This document shows positions 48,395 to 58,150 of a stretch of DNA of 64,000 nt, in pieces. The notes under the pieces are model-generated. The model worked only from the letters and a program-made list of their open reading frames with translations, did no database searches and was not told the DNA's origin. The DNA is from Clostridium ljungdahlii (lineage in GTDB: Bacteria; Bacillota; Clostridia; Clostridiales; Clostridiaceae): assembly GCF_001636845.1 (NCBI RefSeq), contig NZ_LITT01000063.1, forward strand, positions 62,001 through 126,000, read 5' to 3'. The stretch's first letter is position 1, and each line of letters starts with the position of its first letter. The translations under genes were made by a program, and so were the position numbers.

Positions 48395-49160
48395 CTATGT
48401 CACCTCCATCAGATAAAACTGGTTTAATTTCCTTTTTAAGCATGAGATAAATTGCTGCAATTGCAAATCCTACTAGAGCAACACCCATCATTGGAATCTT
48501 TCCATAAGCTACTAAAACAAATCCCAATATATAAAATGGATAATATTTTTTAAGTGATAAGTATCTCATTAAGATTGCAATACCCATTGCTGGAAGAATG
48601 GCACCTGATACTTTAAGTCCACCCATAAGCCAATTTGGAATGTATAAATTTATTGCTTTAACCACTGCATTACCAAAGAAAAGTCCTAAAAATACAGGTA
48701 ATCCTCTGCTTATGGCCCATGTTGCTATACATAGAAGATTCATCCTTGATACTCCATCTACATTTCCATCCTCAGCATATTTATCTGCTTTATGCTGAAA
48801 AAATATGTTAGACAACCTAGCAAGTATATCCATCTGAGTAAGTAATAATCCTATAGGAACTGCTACTCCAATAGCAAAAGCAACCTTTTGATGTGATATA
48901 ATTGCAAATGCCGTTCCAATAATTGCAGCAGACATAAAATCTGGTACTGATGATCCACCATAAGTTGCAACACCTAAAACCATTAATTGTAATGTAGCTC
49001 CTACAACAAGTCCCATTTTAATATCTCCTAAAATAAATCCTGTAAAAAATCCAGCAAACAACGGGGCTGAAGCTGATGTGGAAATTCCTAGTCCATCAAT
49101 GATTGAGTAAGATGCATATATAGTTAGTATTAAAATCTGCCATAAAGCTAATCCATGCAT
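48387..49160 (-). CDS. PTS mannose-family IIC component
   Basis: 257-residue membrane permease subunit with about seven hydrophobic segments, including the family region IDGLGISTSASAPLFAGFFT and MVLGVATYGGSSVPDFMSAA. I use the ATG at 49160, 8 bases after AAGGAG; a GTG at 49169 lies too close to that site. Confidence 0.93.
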   Translation of the reverse strand: MHGLALWQILILTIYASYSIIDGLGISTSASAPLFAGFFTGFILGDIKMGLVVGATLQLMVLGVATYGGSSVPDFMSAAIIGTAFAIISHQKVAFAIGVAVPIGLLLTQMDILARLSNIFFQHKADKYAEDGNVDGVSRMNLLCIATWAISRGLPVFLGLFFGNAVVKAINLYIPNWLMGGLKVSGAILPAMGIAILMRYLSLKKYYPFYILGFVLVAYGKIPMMGVALVGFAIAAIYLMLKKEIKPVLSDGGDIDD

Positions 49161-49181
49161 TAAAATCACTCCTTATTTTTA

Positions 49182-49601
49182 TTATTCATCTAAATTATTT
49201 TTAATGTCATCCTTAATATCCTTAATTCCGTCTCTTCCCACCTCAATAAGATGCTCTTTCAATTTTTCATAGTCATCATACTTGCATATAGCAAATTCTA
49301 CCACCATAATTAAATTTAACCCACTAAGTAAAGTAACATCATCCCTTTTAATCAACTTTTCTACAGCTACATTACAAGGTGTACCACCTAATAAATCTGC
49401 TATAACAACAATATGATTGAATCTTGATGATATTTTTTTCATTAGTTCATCTAATTTTGTACTCGTCCCCAGCATACCATCATTAGCTTCCATATTTAAA
49501 GCATATGCATTCTTTATCTTGCCAACAATCATCTCTGCACTTTTTAAAGTTTCACGTGCCATATTGCCATGACTTGTAAGTATTAATACTGTGTCCTTCA
49601 T
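49182..49601 (-). CDS. PTS mannose-family IIA component
   Basis: 139 residues. Starts DTVLILTSHGNMARETLKSA; the histidine in SHG accepts phosphate from HPr. DLLGGTPCNVA is the second conserved loop. First gene of the operon IIA-IIC-IID-IIB-hydrolase. AAAGGAGG precedes the ATG. Confidence 0.94.
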   Translation of the reverse strand: MKDTVLILTSHGNMARETLKSAEMIVGKIKNAYALNMEANDGMLGTSTKLDELMKKISSRFNHIVVIADLLGGTPCNVAVEKLIKRDDVTLLSGLNLIMVVEFAICKYDDYEKLKEHLIEVGRDGIKDIKDDIKNNLDE

Positions 49602-49639
49602 AAAATCCTCCTTTCATATTACCTGTATAACTGTTTATA

Positions 49640-49654
49640 GCAAAACTAATACCA
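49640..49654 (-). promoter_or_regulatory. Sigma-54 promoter of the PTS operon
   Basis: Minus strand TGGTATTAGTTTTGC: two departures from TGGCAC-N5-TTGC, but the invariant GG and GC with 10-base spacing are kept. It lies 39 bases before the IIA start. LevR-type activators, as encoded just upstream, work with sigma-54. Confidence 0.65.
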
Positions 49655-49704
49655 AAGATGTTTATAATTTTTTAATCAATATACACTAGTGTTTTCAGGG
49701 GTTT

Positions 49705-49757
49705 AAAAAAGTAAGAATACACTTTAATAATGAAACCATTATAGTATTCTTACTTTT
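49705..49757 (-). terminator. Terminator after levR-type gene
   Basis: AAAAGTAAGAATAC pairs with GTATTCTTACTTTT with an inner TAAT/ATTA stem; the minus-strand side ends in a T run. It separates the activator gene from the PTS promoter. Confidence 0.8.
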
Positions 49758-49840
49758 GAAACACTTTAATACACTAATTTAGCTGTCACTACTTCTATAT
49801 TCTATTTGTGAACTCCACTATGAATGTAAAAATAGCTTAG

Positions 49841-52615
49841 TTACTTTTCTAAACTTTCATTTATTATTAGATTTATATTTTTTATTTCTTCATTATTAAG
49901 TTTTATTCCAAAGTCTTTATAGACACTTTTAGCAAATTTACTTTTAATAATATGAACATTATCTTCTTGCTTCTCGTTAAATTTAAGCCTTTCTATTGCA
50001 TATGCTATATGAATTGCAAGTAAAGTATATATCTGATTGTTAAACTTAGTACGTTTTTCCTCTTCTATTTCTTTTATATATCTATCCACATATATCATTA
50101 TTTTGCTACCAGAAAAAAATTTTAAATTTTCATCTAGCACACTGCTTATTGCACCGTAGGCTACAGTTCTATCATTAACCATTTCTTCAAAGTCAACTAT
50201 CTGATTTTCACTTACAATGCTTAACACTTTCTTTAATCCGCTTCCTGTTACAAAATCCATAAGATTTATAAATGGTATATCAGTCATTCCTGGATTTATA
50301 CTTCCAACTATAGCTGCAATGTTTCTATTTCCCGCCAGCCTTTTGATCTTTTCAACATCTTCTTTTTTATTGCTAATATTTATTTCAAAAACCTCTACAT
50401 TCCTTATGTAATTTATTTTGAATGCTTTTAGTATAAGTTTTTTCAGGTAAATTGCAGTTCCCTTTCCTGTACTACAAGTAGTAAAAATAACTTTTTCTTT
50501 ATCCTTAGAATCTGTAATTTCATTTTCAGTATTAATTAAAAGATTTTTACCTATCTCAATCACTGATAATGCCACATTTTTTAAAGTTGAATATGGAAGC
50601 ATTGATTTATGTGAAGCCTCCATTAAAATTGGCATACTTAAGTTATCAATTGTTATAACACTTATTCCAGTCTCTTTTGTAATTTCACTTCCAAATGTCT
50701 TTAAAGATCCCATATCCACCATCAGAAGTATACCTTTTCCTTCATCTATATGTTTACATATACCAATTGCTTTTTTCAATACATCAGAAGGTTCATCCTG
50801 GAGACTCATGTCTATACCCACTACATGATTTGTATCCCATAAGGTATTAACTACACTTACCATATTTGTAGCAACATTGTCACCATGAGCTATGACTACA
50901 ATTGGAATTTTCTTTAATTCACTTTTTTCCTCTCCTGTAAGATGAAGTATCATACTTATAAATTCTATTTCATTTTTTGGTATTTTATATTCAGCTATTG
51001 ATGATAACCTCTCATATATATATATAGCTATTTTGTATTCAATAGGGTTTTTATCCTTTACATCTAACATCTTTATAGAACTGCTCTGTGCCCTCCTCTC
51101 ATACATGGAATTTATGTGAAAAGCCAGTGCCACAAATGTATTTTCTGATATATAGAACTTAAACTTTGTTTTAATTTCCATGCATAATAGCTTGAGGTTG
51201 CTAACTATTTTATCATCTATAAATTTAGATAGTTCAGATTCTTTAAGTCCCCGGGACATCAATCCCCTATTGTATGCAATAAAATATTCTTCTAAATCTT
51301 TGTATAGATTATCTTTCAGTTTTTCTTTTTCCATATTTGTGTGCTTATATTTATTAAATTTTTCATCAAGATAAACATATACATTATTGGAAAAATCATC
51401 TTCATTATAATCAATATTGAATCTTTGCTTTTTTCCTTGAAAAAATGTTTTATCTTCATAACCTATAATTTTTAAAATTTCTTCTCTTCTCGCTTTATTG
51501 TTGAGTAAAATACCTTTAACATTTTCTGGTAAATAGCTTAATACTATTCTAATACTGTCCTGATTTATAAGATATTCCATATACCCCCTTGAAGAAGCCA
51601 GTTCAATACAAGATTTTATATCTCCTACATTTGCCGGAGGCAAATACATTGCCAGAGCTGTAAGTACATCACTACTTACCTTTATCGGCATTTGAATTCT
51701 CATTGATTCTTTGTTGAAAAAGTGAGATATTAACTTCAACCTTTCTCCTACAGGTCTTTCACCTAAACCTGGCATCTTAATTACAATAGGAATTCTTCTA
51801 TAAAACGTTCCTAAAAAAACCGACTCAGGGGGCTCTGTAGTAGCGGCTACTGTAAGTATATTTACACTTTTCTCTTCAGTACCACCAAGTCTTCTAAACT
51901 TACCTTTGTCCAAAAGTGTAAATAACATTTCCTGACCTTCTGGCGGAAGCCTATGAACTTCATCTAAAAATAAGATGCCACCATCAGCTTTTTCAACTAA
52001 TCCACATCTGCTTGTATCACTTCCTGTATAAGCCCCTTTCACACTTCCAAATAAAATTGACATAAGAAGTTCCGGGTTATTAGAATAATCAGCACAGTTA
52101 AAAGACACTAAAGGTGCCTTTTCCTTTAAAACTTTATTTTCTAGAGCAAATTTATACATATAGTCTACAAACATAGTTTTACCAGTGCCTGTTTCTCCTA
52201 ATATCAATGTGGATAATCCATGAGGAGGATATAAAATAGCTGCCTGAGCCTGTTTTACTTGAGAATTTAAGGAACCATCATAACCAATAAGCGATATAAA
52301 ACAATTAGCAATTCTTTTTGTTTTTCTATAATTGTTTTCCTTAAAATCCAGCTTTTTGTTATAAAAATTATTATTTAATGCCCACTCTTTATCTACATAC
52401 AAAGTAGGTCTCCCCTCAATTTTAAATACACTACCTTCTTTATACAATTTGTTCAAATCTGCTGAAACATTACTTCTTATAATATTAAGATCTGCTGCTA
52501 TCTTACTTGCAGAAAACCCAACATCTTTTATATCATCTTCCATATTATTTTCTAAGAATTTTAGATTAGTGCAGAGTTTTTTTAAATGTTCATATATTCT
52601 ATCTTTTCTTAACAT
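49841..52615 (-). CDS. LevR-type sigma-54 activator with PRD and EII domains
   Basis: 924 residues. N-terminal helix-turn-helix (about 1-75), AAA+ domain with Walker A GETGTGKTMFVDY near residue 135, contact loop GAYTGSD and Walker B GGILFLDEVHR. Then a PRD with conserved histidines near residue 490, an EIIA-mannose-like domain (IPIVVIAHGDNVATNMV near 575), an EIIB-like segment (VIFTTCSTGKGTAI) and a C-terminal PRD. Phosphorylation by PTS proteins would set its activity. The start at 52615 (GAGAGTG upstream) is preferred over one 54 bases earlier. It very likely drives the PTS operon downstream. Confidence 0.92.
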   Translation of the reverse strand: MLRKDRIYEHLKKLCTNLKFLENNMEDDIKDVGFSASKIAADLNIIRSNVSADLNKLYKEGSVFKIEGRPTLYVDKEWALNNNFYNKKLDFKENNYRKTKRIANCFISLIGYDGSLNSQVKQAQAAILYPPHGLSTLILGETGTGKTMFVDYMYKFALENKVLKEKAPLVSFNCADYSNNPELLMSILFGSVKGAYTGSDTSRCGLVEKADGGILFLDEVHRLPPEGQEMLFTLLDKGKFRRLGGTEEKSVNILTVAATTEPPESVFLGTFYRRIPIVIKMPGLGERPVGERLKLISHFFNKESMRIQMPIKVSSDVLTALAMYLPPANVGDIKSCIELASSRGYMEYLINQDSIRIVLSYLPENVKGILLNNKARREEILKIIGYEDKTFFQGKKQRFNIDYNEDDFSNNVYVYLDEKFNKYKHTNMEKEKLKDNLYKDLEEYFIAYNRGLMSRGLKESELSKFIDDKIVSNLKLLCMEIKTKFKFYISENTFVALAFHINSMYERRAQSSSIKMLDVKDKNPIEYKIAIYIYERLSSIAEYKIPKNEIEFISMILHLTGEEKSELKKIPIVVIAHGDNVATNMVSVVNTLWDTNHVVGIDMSLQDEPSDVLKKAIGICKHIDEGKGILLMVDMGSLKTFGSEITKETGISVITIDNLSMPILMEASHKSMLPYSTLKNVALSVIEIGKNLLINTENEITDSKDKEKVIFTTCSTGKGTAIYLKKLILKAFKINYIRNVEVFEINISNKKEDVEKIKRLAGNRNIAAIVGSINPGMTDIPFINLMDFVTGSGLKKVLSIVSENQIVDFEEMVNDRTVAYGAISSVLDENLKFFSGSKIMIYVDRYIKEIEEEKRTKFNNQIYTLLAIHIAYAIERLKFNEKQEDNVHIIKSKFAKSVYKDFGIKLNNEEIKNINLIINESLEK

Positions 52616-52691
52616 ATATATCACTCTCAATCTAAAAATATTATATAAAAAATACGCTGTTGACATCATTATTTGTCAGCAGCTTGAAGTA

Positions 52692-53597
52692 TTACATTAG
52701 ATCTAGTGCCTTTTTTACATATCCATTCGCCTTTTTTAAAAGTTCTTCTGCATCTTCTTTTTGAAGTCCTGTTTTTATAATTACTATACTGAGCTTCACA
52801 TCATTATTAGTAGCTTGAAGTACTTTTTCTATGGTTTCATATGCTGCACCAGTTGCAAGTTTTACTATTCTTCTTGCCCTTGCTACAAGTTTTTCATTTG
52901 TTGCCTGTACATTTACCATCAAATTTTCATATACTTTACCGAGTTTTATCATAGTTCCCGTAGTGAGCATATTAAGTATCAGTTTCTGAGCTGTACCAGA
53001 TTTCATTCTTGTAGAACCCATTATTACTTCAGGACCAACCACAACTGCTATAGGTACATCTGCTATATTTGCCATTTCACTTTCAGGATTCATAGTTACA
53101 CATAACACTGCCGCACCAACTTTTTTCCCATATTCCATAGCACCTATTACATAAGGTGTCCTTCCCGATGCAGCTATTCCACAAACTACATCTTTACTTG
53201 TTAAGTTATTTTGAATCAAATCCCTTTCCCCAAGCTCTTTACTATCCTCTGCTCCTTCTACTGCCTTAAATATGGCTGTTTGTCCTCCTGCTATCATTCC
53301 CTGCACCATATCATCACTTACTCCATAAGTGGGTGGACATTCTGATGCATCTAATATACCAATTCTTCCACTTGTTCCAGCTCCAATATATATAAGTCTT
53401 CCTCCTAAGCTAAGTCTTTCAGCAATTACATCTACAGCCTTTGCTATACTTTCCTTTGCTTTTCCTACAGCTTCAGGAACTTTTTTGTCCTCCTCATTTA
53501 TCATATCTATCATTTCCAATGTACTGACGTTATCTATGTTCATAGTATTTGGATTTCTTCCCTCAGTCACAAGCTTTGACAATTTTTCAACATTCAT
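52692..53597 (-). CDS. murQ: N-acetylmuramic acid 6-phosphate etherase
   Basis: Cleaves the lactyl ether of MurNAc-6-phosphate to GlcNAc-6-phosphate, part of wall recycling. SIS-domain protein with [20 protein letters not shown] near residue 60 and [18 protein letters not shown] near 195. 301 residues from the ATG at 53597, which has AAGGAGG upstream. Followed downstream by the LevR-type gene. Confidence 0.95.
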   Translation of the reverse strand: MNVEKLSKLVTEGRNPNTMNIDNVSTLEMIDMINEEDKKVPEAVGKAKESIAKAVDVIAERLSLGGRLIYIGAGTSGRIGILDASECPPTYGVSDDMVQGMIAGGQTAIFKAVEGAEDSKELGERDLIQNNLTSKDVVCGIAASGRTPYVIGAMEYGKKVGAAVLCVTMNPESEMANIADVPIAVVVGPEVIMGSTRMKSGTAQKLILNMLTTGTMIKLGKVYENLMVNVQATNEKLVARARRIVKLATGAAYETIEKVLQATNNDVKLSIVIIKTGLQKEDAEELLKKANGYVKKALDLM

Positions 53598-53659
53598 TGT
53601 TATCCTCCTTAGTTCACTGCACAATAAAATACTTGTCTCATAACAAAATATGATTAAAC

Positions 53660-54385
53660 TTACAACAATTTTGCAGCACCTTTATCTACAATTATAGTAG
53701 CATCTGAATGAAGCTGTAAAATTGAAGCAGGCACTTCAGGACATATCTTACCTTTTACCGTTTTATAAATTGCATCTGCCTTAACTTCTCCATTTGCTAG
53801 TAATACTACCCTTTTTGACTGCATTATGGTCTTAATTCCCATACTTATAGCCGTTGTAGGGACTTCATCCTTTGAATTAAAAAACCTAGCATTAGCTTCA
53901 ATAGTCATTTTATCTAACTTGACCAAATGAGTTTCTGCTTCAAAATTAACATCTGGTTCATTAAAGCCTATATGCCCATTAGCTCCTATTCCTAAAACCT
54001 GAATATCAATTCCACCCTTATTTTTAATTTCGTCCTCATAATTCCTACATTCTTCATCAATGTCCTTTGCGGTACCGTTTGGAATATATATTTTTTCCTT
54101 TTTTACATTCACATACTTAAAAAAGTTATTATTCATGTAGTAATAATAACTCTCAGGATTTTCCCTTTGAATTTTATAATATTCATCTAAATTGAAAGTA
54201 GTAACATCTGAAAAATCTACTTCTTTATCTTCATATAATTTTATAAGCTCTTTATACATGCCAAGAGGAGTATCCCCTGTAGCTAGTCCTAGCACACTGT
54301 CATGTTTTAAAATAACCTGACTACTTACCATGACTGCTGCTTTTTTACTCATCTCTTTATAATTATCTGCTATTATTACCCTCAT
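53660..54385 (-). CDS. nagB: Glucosamine-6-phosphate deaminase
   Basis: Converts glucosamine-6-phosphate to fructose-6-phosphate and ammonia. Conserved [16 protein letters not shown] near residue 35, FNLDEYY near 65 and [13 protein letters not shown] near 130. 241 residues, the short Gram-positive form without the C-terminal allosteric extension of the E. coli enzyme. Lies 15 bases after nagA. Confidence 0.96.
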   Translation of the reverse strand: MRVIIADNYKEMSKKAAVMVSSQVILKHDSVLGLATGDTPLGMYKELIKLYEDKEVDFSDVTTFNLDEYYKIQRENPESYYYYMNNNFFKYVNVKKEKIYIPNGTAKDIDEECRNYEDEIKNKGGIDIQVLGIGANGHIGFNEPDVNFEAETHLVKLDKMTIEANARFFNSKDEVPTTAISMGIKTIMQSKRVVLLANGEVKADAIYKTVKGKICPEVPASILQLHSDATIIVDKGAAKLL

Positions 54386-54400
54386 TAAAATACCTCCTTC

Positions 54401-55570
54401 TTATTTTCTGTAAATTATTTTTCCTTCTGATACAGATAAATTTACTTTTAAATTTTCATCAAATATAACTAAATCTGCATCTTTCCCTATTTTTATACTT
54501 CCTTTTCTATCATCAATTTTTATAAGCTTTGCTGGGTTTAAACTTGCTAAAGCTACAGCTTCATAAATTTTAAGGTTTGTATATTTTAATATATTAAGTA
54601 TTGCCTTATTTAAAGTTAAAATACTTCCTGCTAAAGTTCCATCAGTAAGCCTAGCAGAATTATTAGCTACAATTACTTTTTGACCTCCAAGTTCCCATTC
54701 TCCATCTTCCATACAACCAGCTCGCATGGAATCAGTGATTAAAATCATCTTGTCTTTTCCTTTAGCATTTAACAAAATTTGAAATATATCCGGATGTATA
54801 TGTATTGTATCTGCTATTAATTCAAAACTTACATTACTTTTTAATACTGCACCTACTACTCCTGGGTTTCTGTGATGCAGTGGTGTCATGGCATTAAACA
54901 TATGAGTAGCATGACTTATTCCAACTCTAACAGCTTCCTTTGCTGTTTCATAATCTGAATTTGTATGTCCCATTGAAAGTACTATGTCCGAGTTGTTTTT
55001 AACCGTTTTTATAAAATTAAACTCAAAATCTTCTTCTGGGGCCATAGTAATTATTTTAATTATATCTACGTAATTTTTAATAAATTCAAAATCAGGCTTC
55101 AATATGTAATCTTTTTTTTGAGCTCCCCTGTATTTTTCACTTACAAATGGTCCTTCCATGTGAATACCAAGTACTTTAGCTCCGTTTATATTTTCTTTCA
55201 TGGCAAGTCTTACAGCATCCATTGCCTTGTATATCTTCTCTCTTTTCATAGTCATAGTAGTTGGTAGAAAGGCTGTAACTCCATTTTTAGCTATAGTTTC
55301 ACTTATAATTTTAAGATCAGATATTTCACCATCCATAGTATCTTTTCCACCAGAACCATGAATATGAACATCTATAAATCCTGGTGAAACATATTTACCC
55401 CCAGCATCTATTATTTCATTCATCTTTTCACTAAGTCCCTGTTTTTCAAATCTTTCTTTATCTAGAATATCCACTATTTTTTCATGAAAAATCAAAACCT
55501 TGTTTTCTATAACCTCATCTTGTAAGATTATTTTTCCATTTATGATACACTTACTATTTTCATACATCAT
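54401..55570 (-). CDS. nagA: N-acetylglucosamine-6-phosphate deacetylase
   Basis: Deacetylates GlcNAc-6-phosphate. Amidohydrolase fold with metal-binding DVHIHGSGGKDTMDG near residue 65, GIHMEGPFVS near 135, HTNSDYETA near 205, HMFNAMTPLHHRNPGVVG and the catalytic Asp in ITDSMRAG. 389 residues. Start MMYENSK at 55570. Confidence 0.95.
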   Translation of the reverse strand: MMYENSKCIINGKIILQDEVIENKVLIFHEKIVDILDKERFEKQGLSEKMNEIIDAGGKYVSPGFIDVHIHGSGGKDTMDGEISDLKIISETIAKNGVTAFLPTTMTMKREKIYKAMDAVRLAMKENINGAKVLGIHMEGPFVSEKYRGAQKKDYILKPDFEFIKNYVDIIKIITMAPEEDFEFNFIKTVKNNSDIVLSMGHTNSDYETAKEAVRVGISHATHMFNAMTPLHHRNPGVVGAVLKSNVSFELIADTIHIHPDIFQILLNAKGKDKMILITDSMRAGCMEDGEWELGGQKVIVANNSARLTDGTLAGSILTLNKAILNILKYTNLKIYEAVALASLNPAKLIKIDDRKGSIKIGKDADLVIFDENLKVNLSVSEGKIIYRK

Positions 55571-55610
55571 TTATCACTGACCTCTTTTAATTAAAAGTAT
55601 ATATTTCTGT

Positions 55611-56341
55611 TTATGTTAAAATAACTTCATACCTATAGTTATCACTTCTATATATAGATTTTGTATATTCTATAGGTCTTTCTTTTTCATCAAAGGTAGT
55701 TCTTCTAAATAATAAAGCCAAGCTTTCATTTTTCAAACCTAAAAGAGATGCCTCGTAATCATTTACTTTAGTTGGTTCAATTGTTTGTTTTGCCTTACTA
55801 GGAAAACATTTATATTTTGTTCTAAATATATTATATAAAGATTTATTATCTATCATCTCTCTAGTCATATCTCTAAACATATAATAGGGAATCCATACAG
55901 TTTCAATAGCTATTGGCTCCATATTTCTCATTCTCAGCCTATTGATTTTTATTACCATATTTTCACTATCAGGAAGGTTAAAAATTGTCTTATGCTTTTT
56001 TGTAGCTTTTTTACCTGAAAATTTAACACCTTTGTATTAGTCTTATGTCCCTCATCTTCCATTTCTTCTGTAAAACTTTTAAGCCTTGAAAGTTGTCGAT
56101 TTACCTTAGCCTCCGAGACAAATGTTCCCTTCCCTTGTTTCCTATATATAGCCCCTTCATTTACTAGGGACATTATAGCTTTATTTACAGTCATCCTGCT
56201 AACTCCTTGAACTTCACACAATTCTCTTTCTGTGGGAATAGCATCCCCTGGCTTCAATTCTTCATTTTCTATCATTTCCTGTAAAATTTCCTTTATCTGA
56301 TAGTGAAGTGGTAACGGATTATCTTTTGAAACTTTTCTCAA
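55611..56341 (-). pseudogene. GntR/HutC-family regulator (NagR-like), frameshifted
   Basis: The N-terminal part (TTG at 56341) is a GntR winged helix: PLHYQIKEILQ, PTERELCEVQGVSRMTVNKA. It stops after about 129 codons. The C-terminal UTRA effector domain continues from 55958 in another frame. Adding one A to either A6 tract (plus-strand T runs 56007-56012 or 55996-56001) joins them, giving a normal-length HutC-type protein with the linker HKTIFNLPDSENM. Location before nagA and nagB matches NagR/YvoA, which senses GlcN-6-P or GlcNAc-6-P. Its loss would derepress the nag-mur genes. Confidence 0.82.
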
Positions 56342-56399
56342 ATCTTTTCACTCCTATTCATCAACGTTTACTATATTAGTATATCATTATGTTGTCATG

Positions 56400-56413
56400 T
56401 TGTATATACCAAT
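56400..56413 (-). promoter_or_regulatory. NagR-like operator candidate
   Basis: Minus strand TTGGTATATACAA, a near-palindrome resembling the TGGTNTAGACCA boxes of NagR/DasR regulators. It lies about 60 bases ahead of the GntR gene, in the expected promoter (TATACT follows near 56382). Confidence 0.4.
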
Positions 56414-56515
56414 TATTTTTAACCAACAAATCTTAATCATACACATTAAACTTTTAGTTGTTAATATATAAAATTAAGTTGTTTTTAAAATATAAGTATC
56501 TGCTGTACAATTTAG

Positions 56516-56545
56516 TTGTAAACGTATTATATTAATTTCTACAAT
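56516..56545 (+). promoter_or_regulatory. Promoter candidate for the nitrogenase-like operon
   Basis: TTGTAA (56516-56521), 18-base spacer, TACAAT (56540-56545). No GG-N10-GC sigma-54 element of the quality seen elsewhere and no S-box riboswitch is visible between 56414 and 56677. The remaining leader of about 130 bases shows no strong hairpin. Confidence 0.35.
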
Positions 56546-56677
56546 TTTAATGGACAATCAATTCTAAGCTGTAATTAGATTTATCATAGTATGAAAAGGC
56601 CCTAATCTTTTTCATGTCTAAAATTATAATATTAAATTTTATTTCTATACTTAGAAAACCTGAAAGGGGGAATATAA

Positions 56678-58150
56678 GTGAGTATCAACATAAAATCATC
56701 AGAAGTTGAAATTAGAGAATCTCGATTAGGTTCAAATAATGAATTCAAAGGAACTGCTAGGGAGTTATGTGACAAATCTACGCAAAATAGGTTTTGTGGA
56801 AGAAACCGTTCCTTCACTCAATGTACTGAATGTAGTTCAAGTAGAGCATTGTCTATGCTTGTAATGATACAGGATGCTGCAATAATAAACCATGCCCCAC
56901 TAGGATGTAGTGCAGATTTTGCCGAATTTAATTTTACTAATAGAGGAGAACAGATAAGAAGGAAACTACCTTTAAAAAATGTAAATTTATTGAGCACAAA
57001 TCTTGAGGAAAAAGATATGATCTATGGTGGAGGAGCAAAGCTAGAGGCAACTATAAGAGATGCATATATAAGATTTAAACCAAAAGCAATATTTGTAACA
57101 ACCTCTTGTGCATCCAGTATCATCGGAGATGATGTGTCAGGTATAACTGATAAACTAGAAAGTGAATTAGGTATCCCGGTTGTATACATTTCCTGCGAAG
57201 GTTTTAAATCTAAAATATGGGCAACGGGATTTGACTCTGCTTTTCATGGCATTATCAGAAAAATAGTCAAGCCATCCGTTAAAAAGGAAAAGAAGTTAGT
57301 TAATGTTATAAACTTTTGGGGTAGTGATGTATTTACTGATTTGTTTAGACGAATAGGTCTTAAGCCTAATTATATTGTACCCTTTACCACTATTGAGCAA
57401 TTAGAGAAAATATCCGAAGCTGCTGCCACAGTAGAAGTTTGCCCTACTCTAGGTACCTATCTAGCTGCAGCTTTAGAACAAGAATATGGAGTTCCAGAGG
57501 TAAAATCACCACCTCCCTATGGTCTTAAAGCTTCAGATCAATTTTTTAGGGAACTTGGGAAGGTAACCCATAAAGAAAGAGAAGTTGAAATACTTATAAA
57601 ACAAGAAAGAAAAAGAATTTCAGAAAAACTTGAAGAATTAAGAGATAAATTGAAAAATAAAAAAGTTTATGTATGTGCTGGAGCTGCCCATGGACACAGT
57701 TTACTAGGACTGATGAATGATCTTGGAATGAATGTTGTTGGCGCAGGAATATTCCATCATGATCCCCACTATGACAATGGAGATGAAAAATGTGATGTTT
57801 TGAAACATGTAGTTGACAATTATGGAGATATTAAAAACTTTAATGTTTGCAATAAACAAGTCTTCGAATTGGTGAATACATTAAATAAATTAAAGCCAGA
57901 TGTATTAATTGTACGGCACGGTGGTTTATCGGCTTGGGGTGTAAACCTTGGAATACCAACTTTGTTAATTGGAGATGAACAATTTGGTATAAGCTATCAA
58001 GGAATCTTGAACTACGGTAATAAAATTTTAGACACTCTTGCAACTAAGGAGTTTGTAGGCAACATTGCTGCTCACTCAGATTTTCCATATACTAGCTGGT
58101 GGATGAACCAAGATCCTCAAACATTTTTAGGGAGGGAAAAAATTGAATAA
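56678..58150 (+). CDS. Nitrogenase-like component 1, alpha (NifD/NifE-type) subunit
   Basis: 490 residues. P-cluster-type cysteines align at C52 (CSSSRALSM), C77 (HAPLGC) and C144 (TTSCASSIIGDD). C255 in VEVCPTLGTYL aligns with the FeMo-co cysteine of NifD. The segment matching the NifD histidine ligand reads GIPTLLIGDEQFGISYQG, where the histidine is replaced. HHDPHYDNGDE near residue 365 stands where NifD has its cofactor-cap loop. Starts at GTG after AGGGGGG. Overlaps the next gene by 8 bases. Not a standard nitrogenase subunit: most like group IV nitrogenase-like reductases. Confidence 0.85.
   Translation: MSINIKSSEVEIRESRLGSNNEFKGTARELCDKSTQNRFCGRNRSFTQCTECSSSRALSMLVMIQDAAIINHAPLGCSADFAEFNFTNRGEQIRRKLPLKNVNLLSTNLEEKDMIYGGGAKLEATIRDAYIRFKPKAIFVTTSCASSIIGDDVSGITDKLESELGIPVVYISCEGFKSKIWATGFDSAFHGIIRKIVKPSVKKEKKLVNVINFWGSDVFTDLFRRIGLKPNYIVPFTTIEQLEKISEAAATVEVCPTLGTYLAAALEQEYGVPEVKSPPPYGLKASDQFFRELGKVTHKEREVEILIKQERKRISEKLEELRDKLKNKKVYVCAGAAHGHSLLGLMNDLGMNVVGAGIFHHDPHYDNGDEKCDVLKHVVDNYGDIKNFNVCNKQVFELVNTLNKLKPDVLIVRHGGLSAWGVNLGIPTLLIGDEQFGISYQGILNYGNKILDTLATKEFVGNIAAHSDFPYTSWWMNQDPQTFLGREKIE

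Noticed and set aside
56342..56677. SAM (S-box) riboswitch ahead of the nitrogenase-like operon
   Set aside because: I looked for the conserved S-box core and helices and did not find them.
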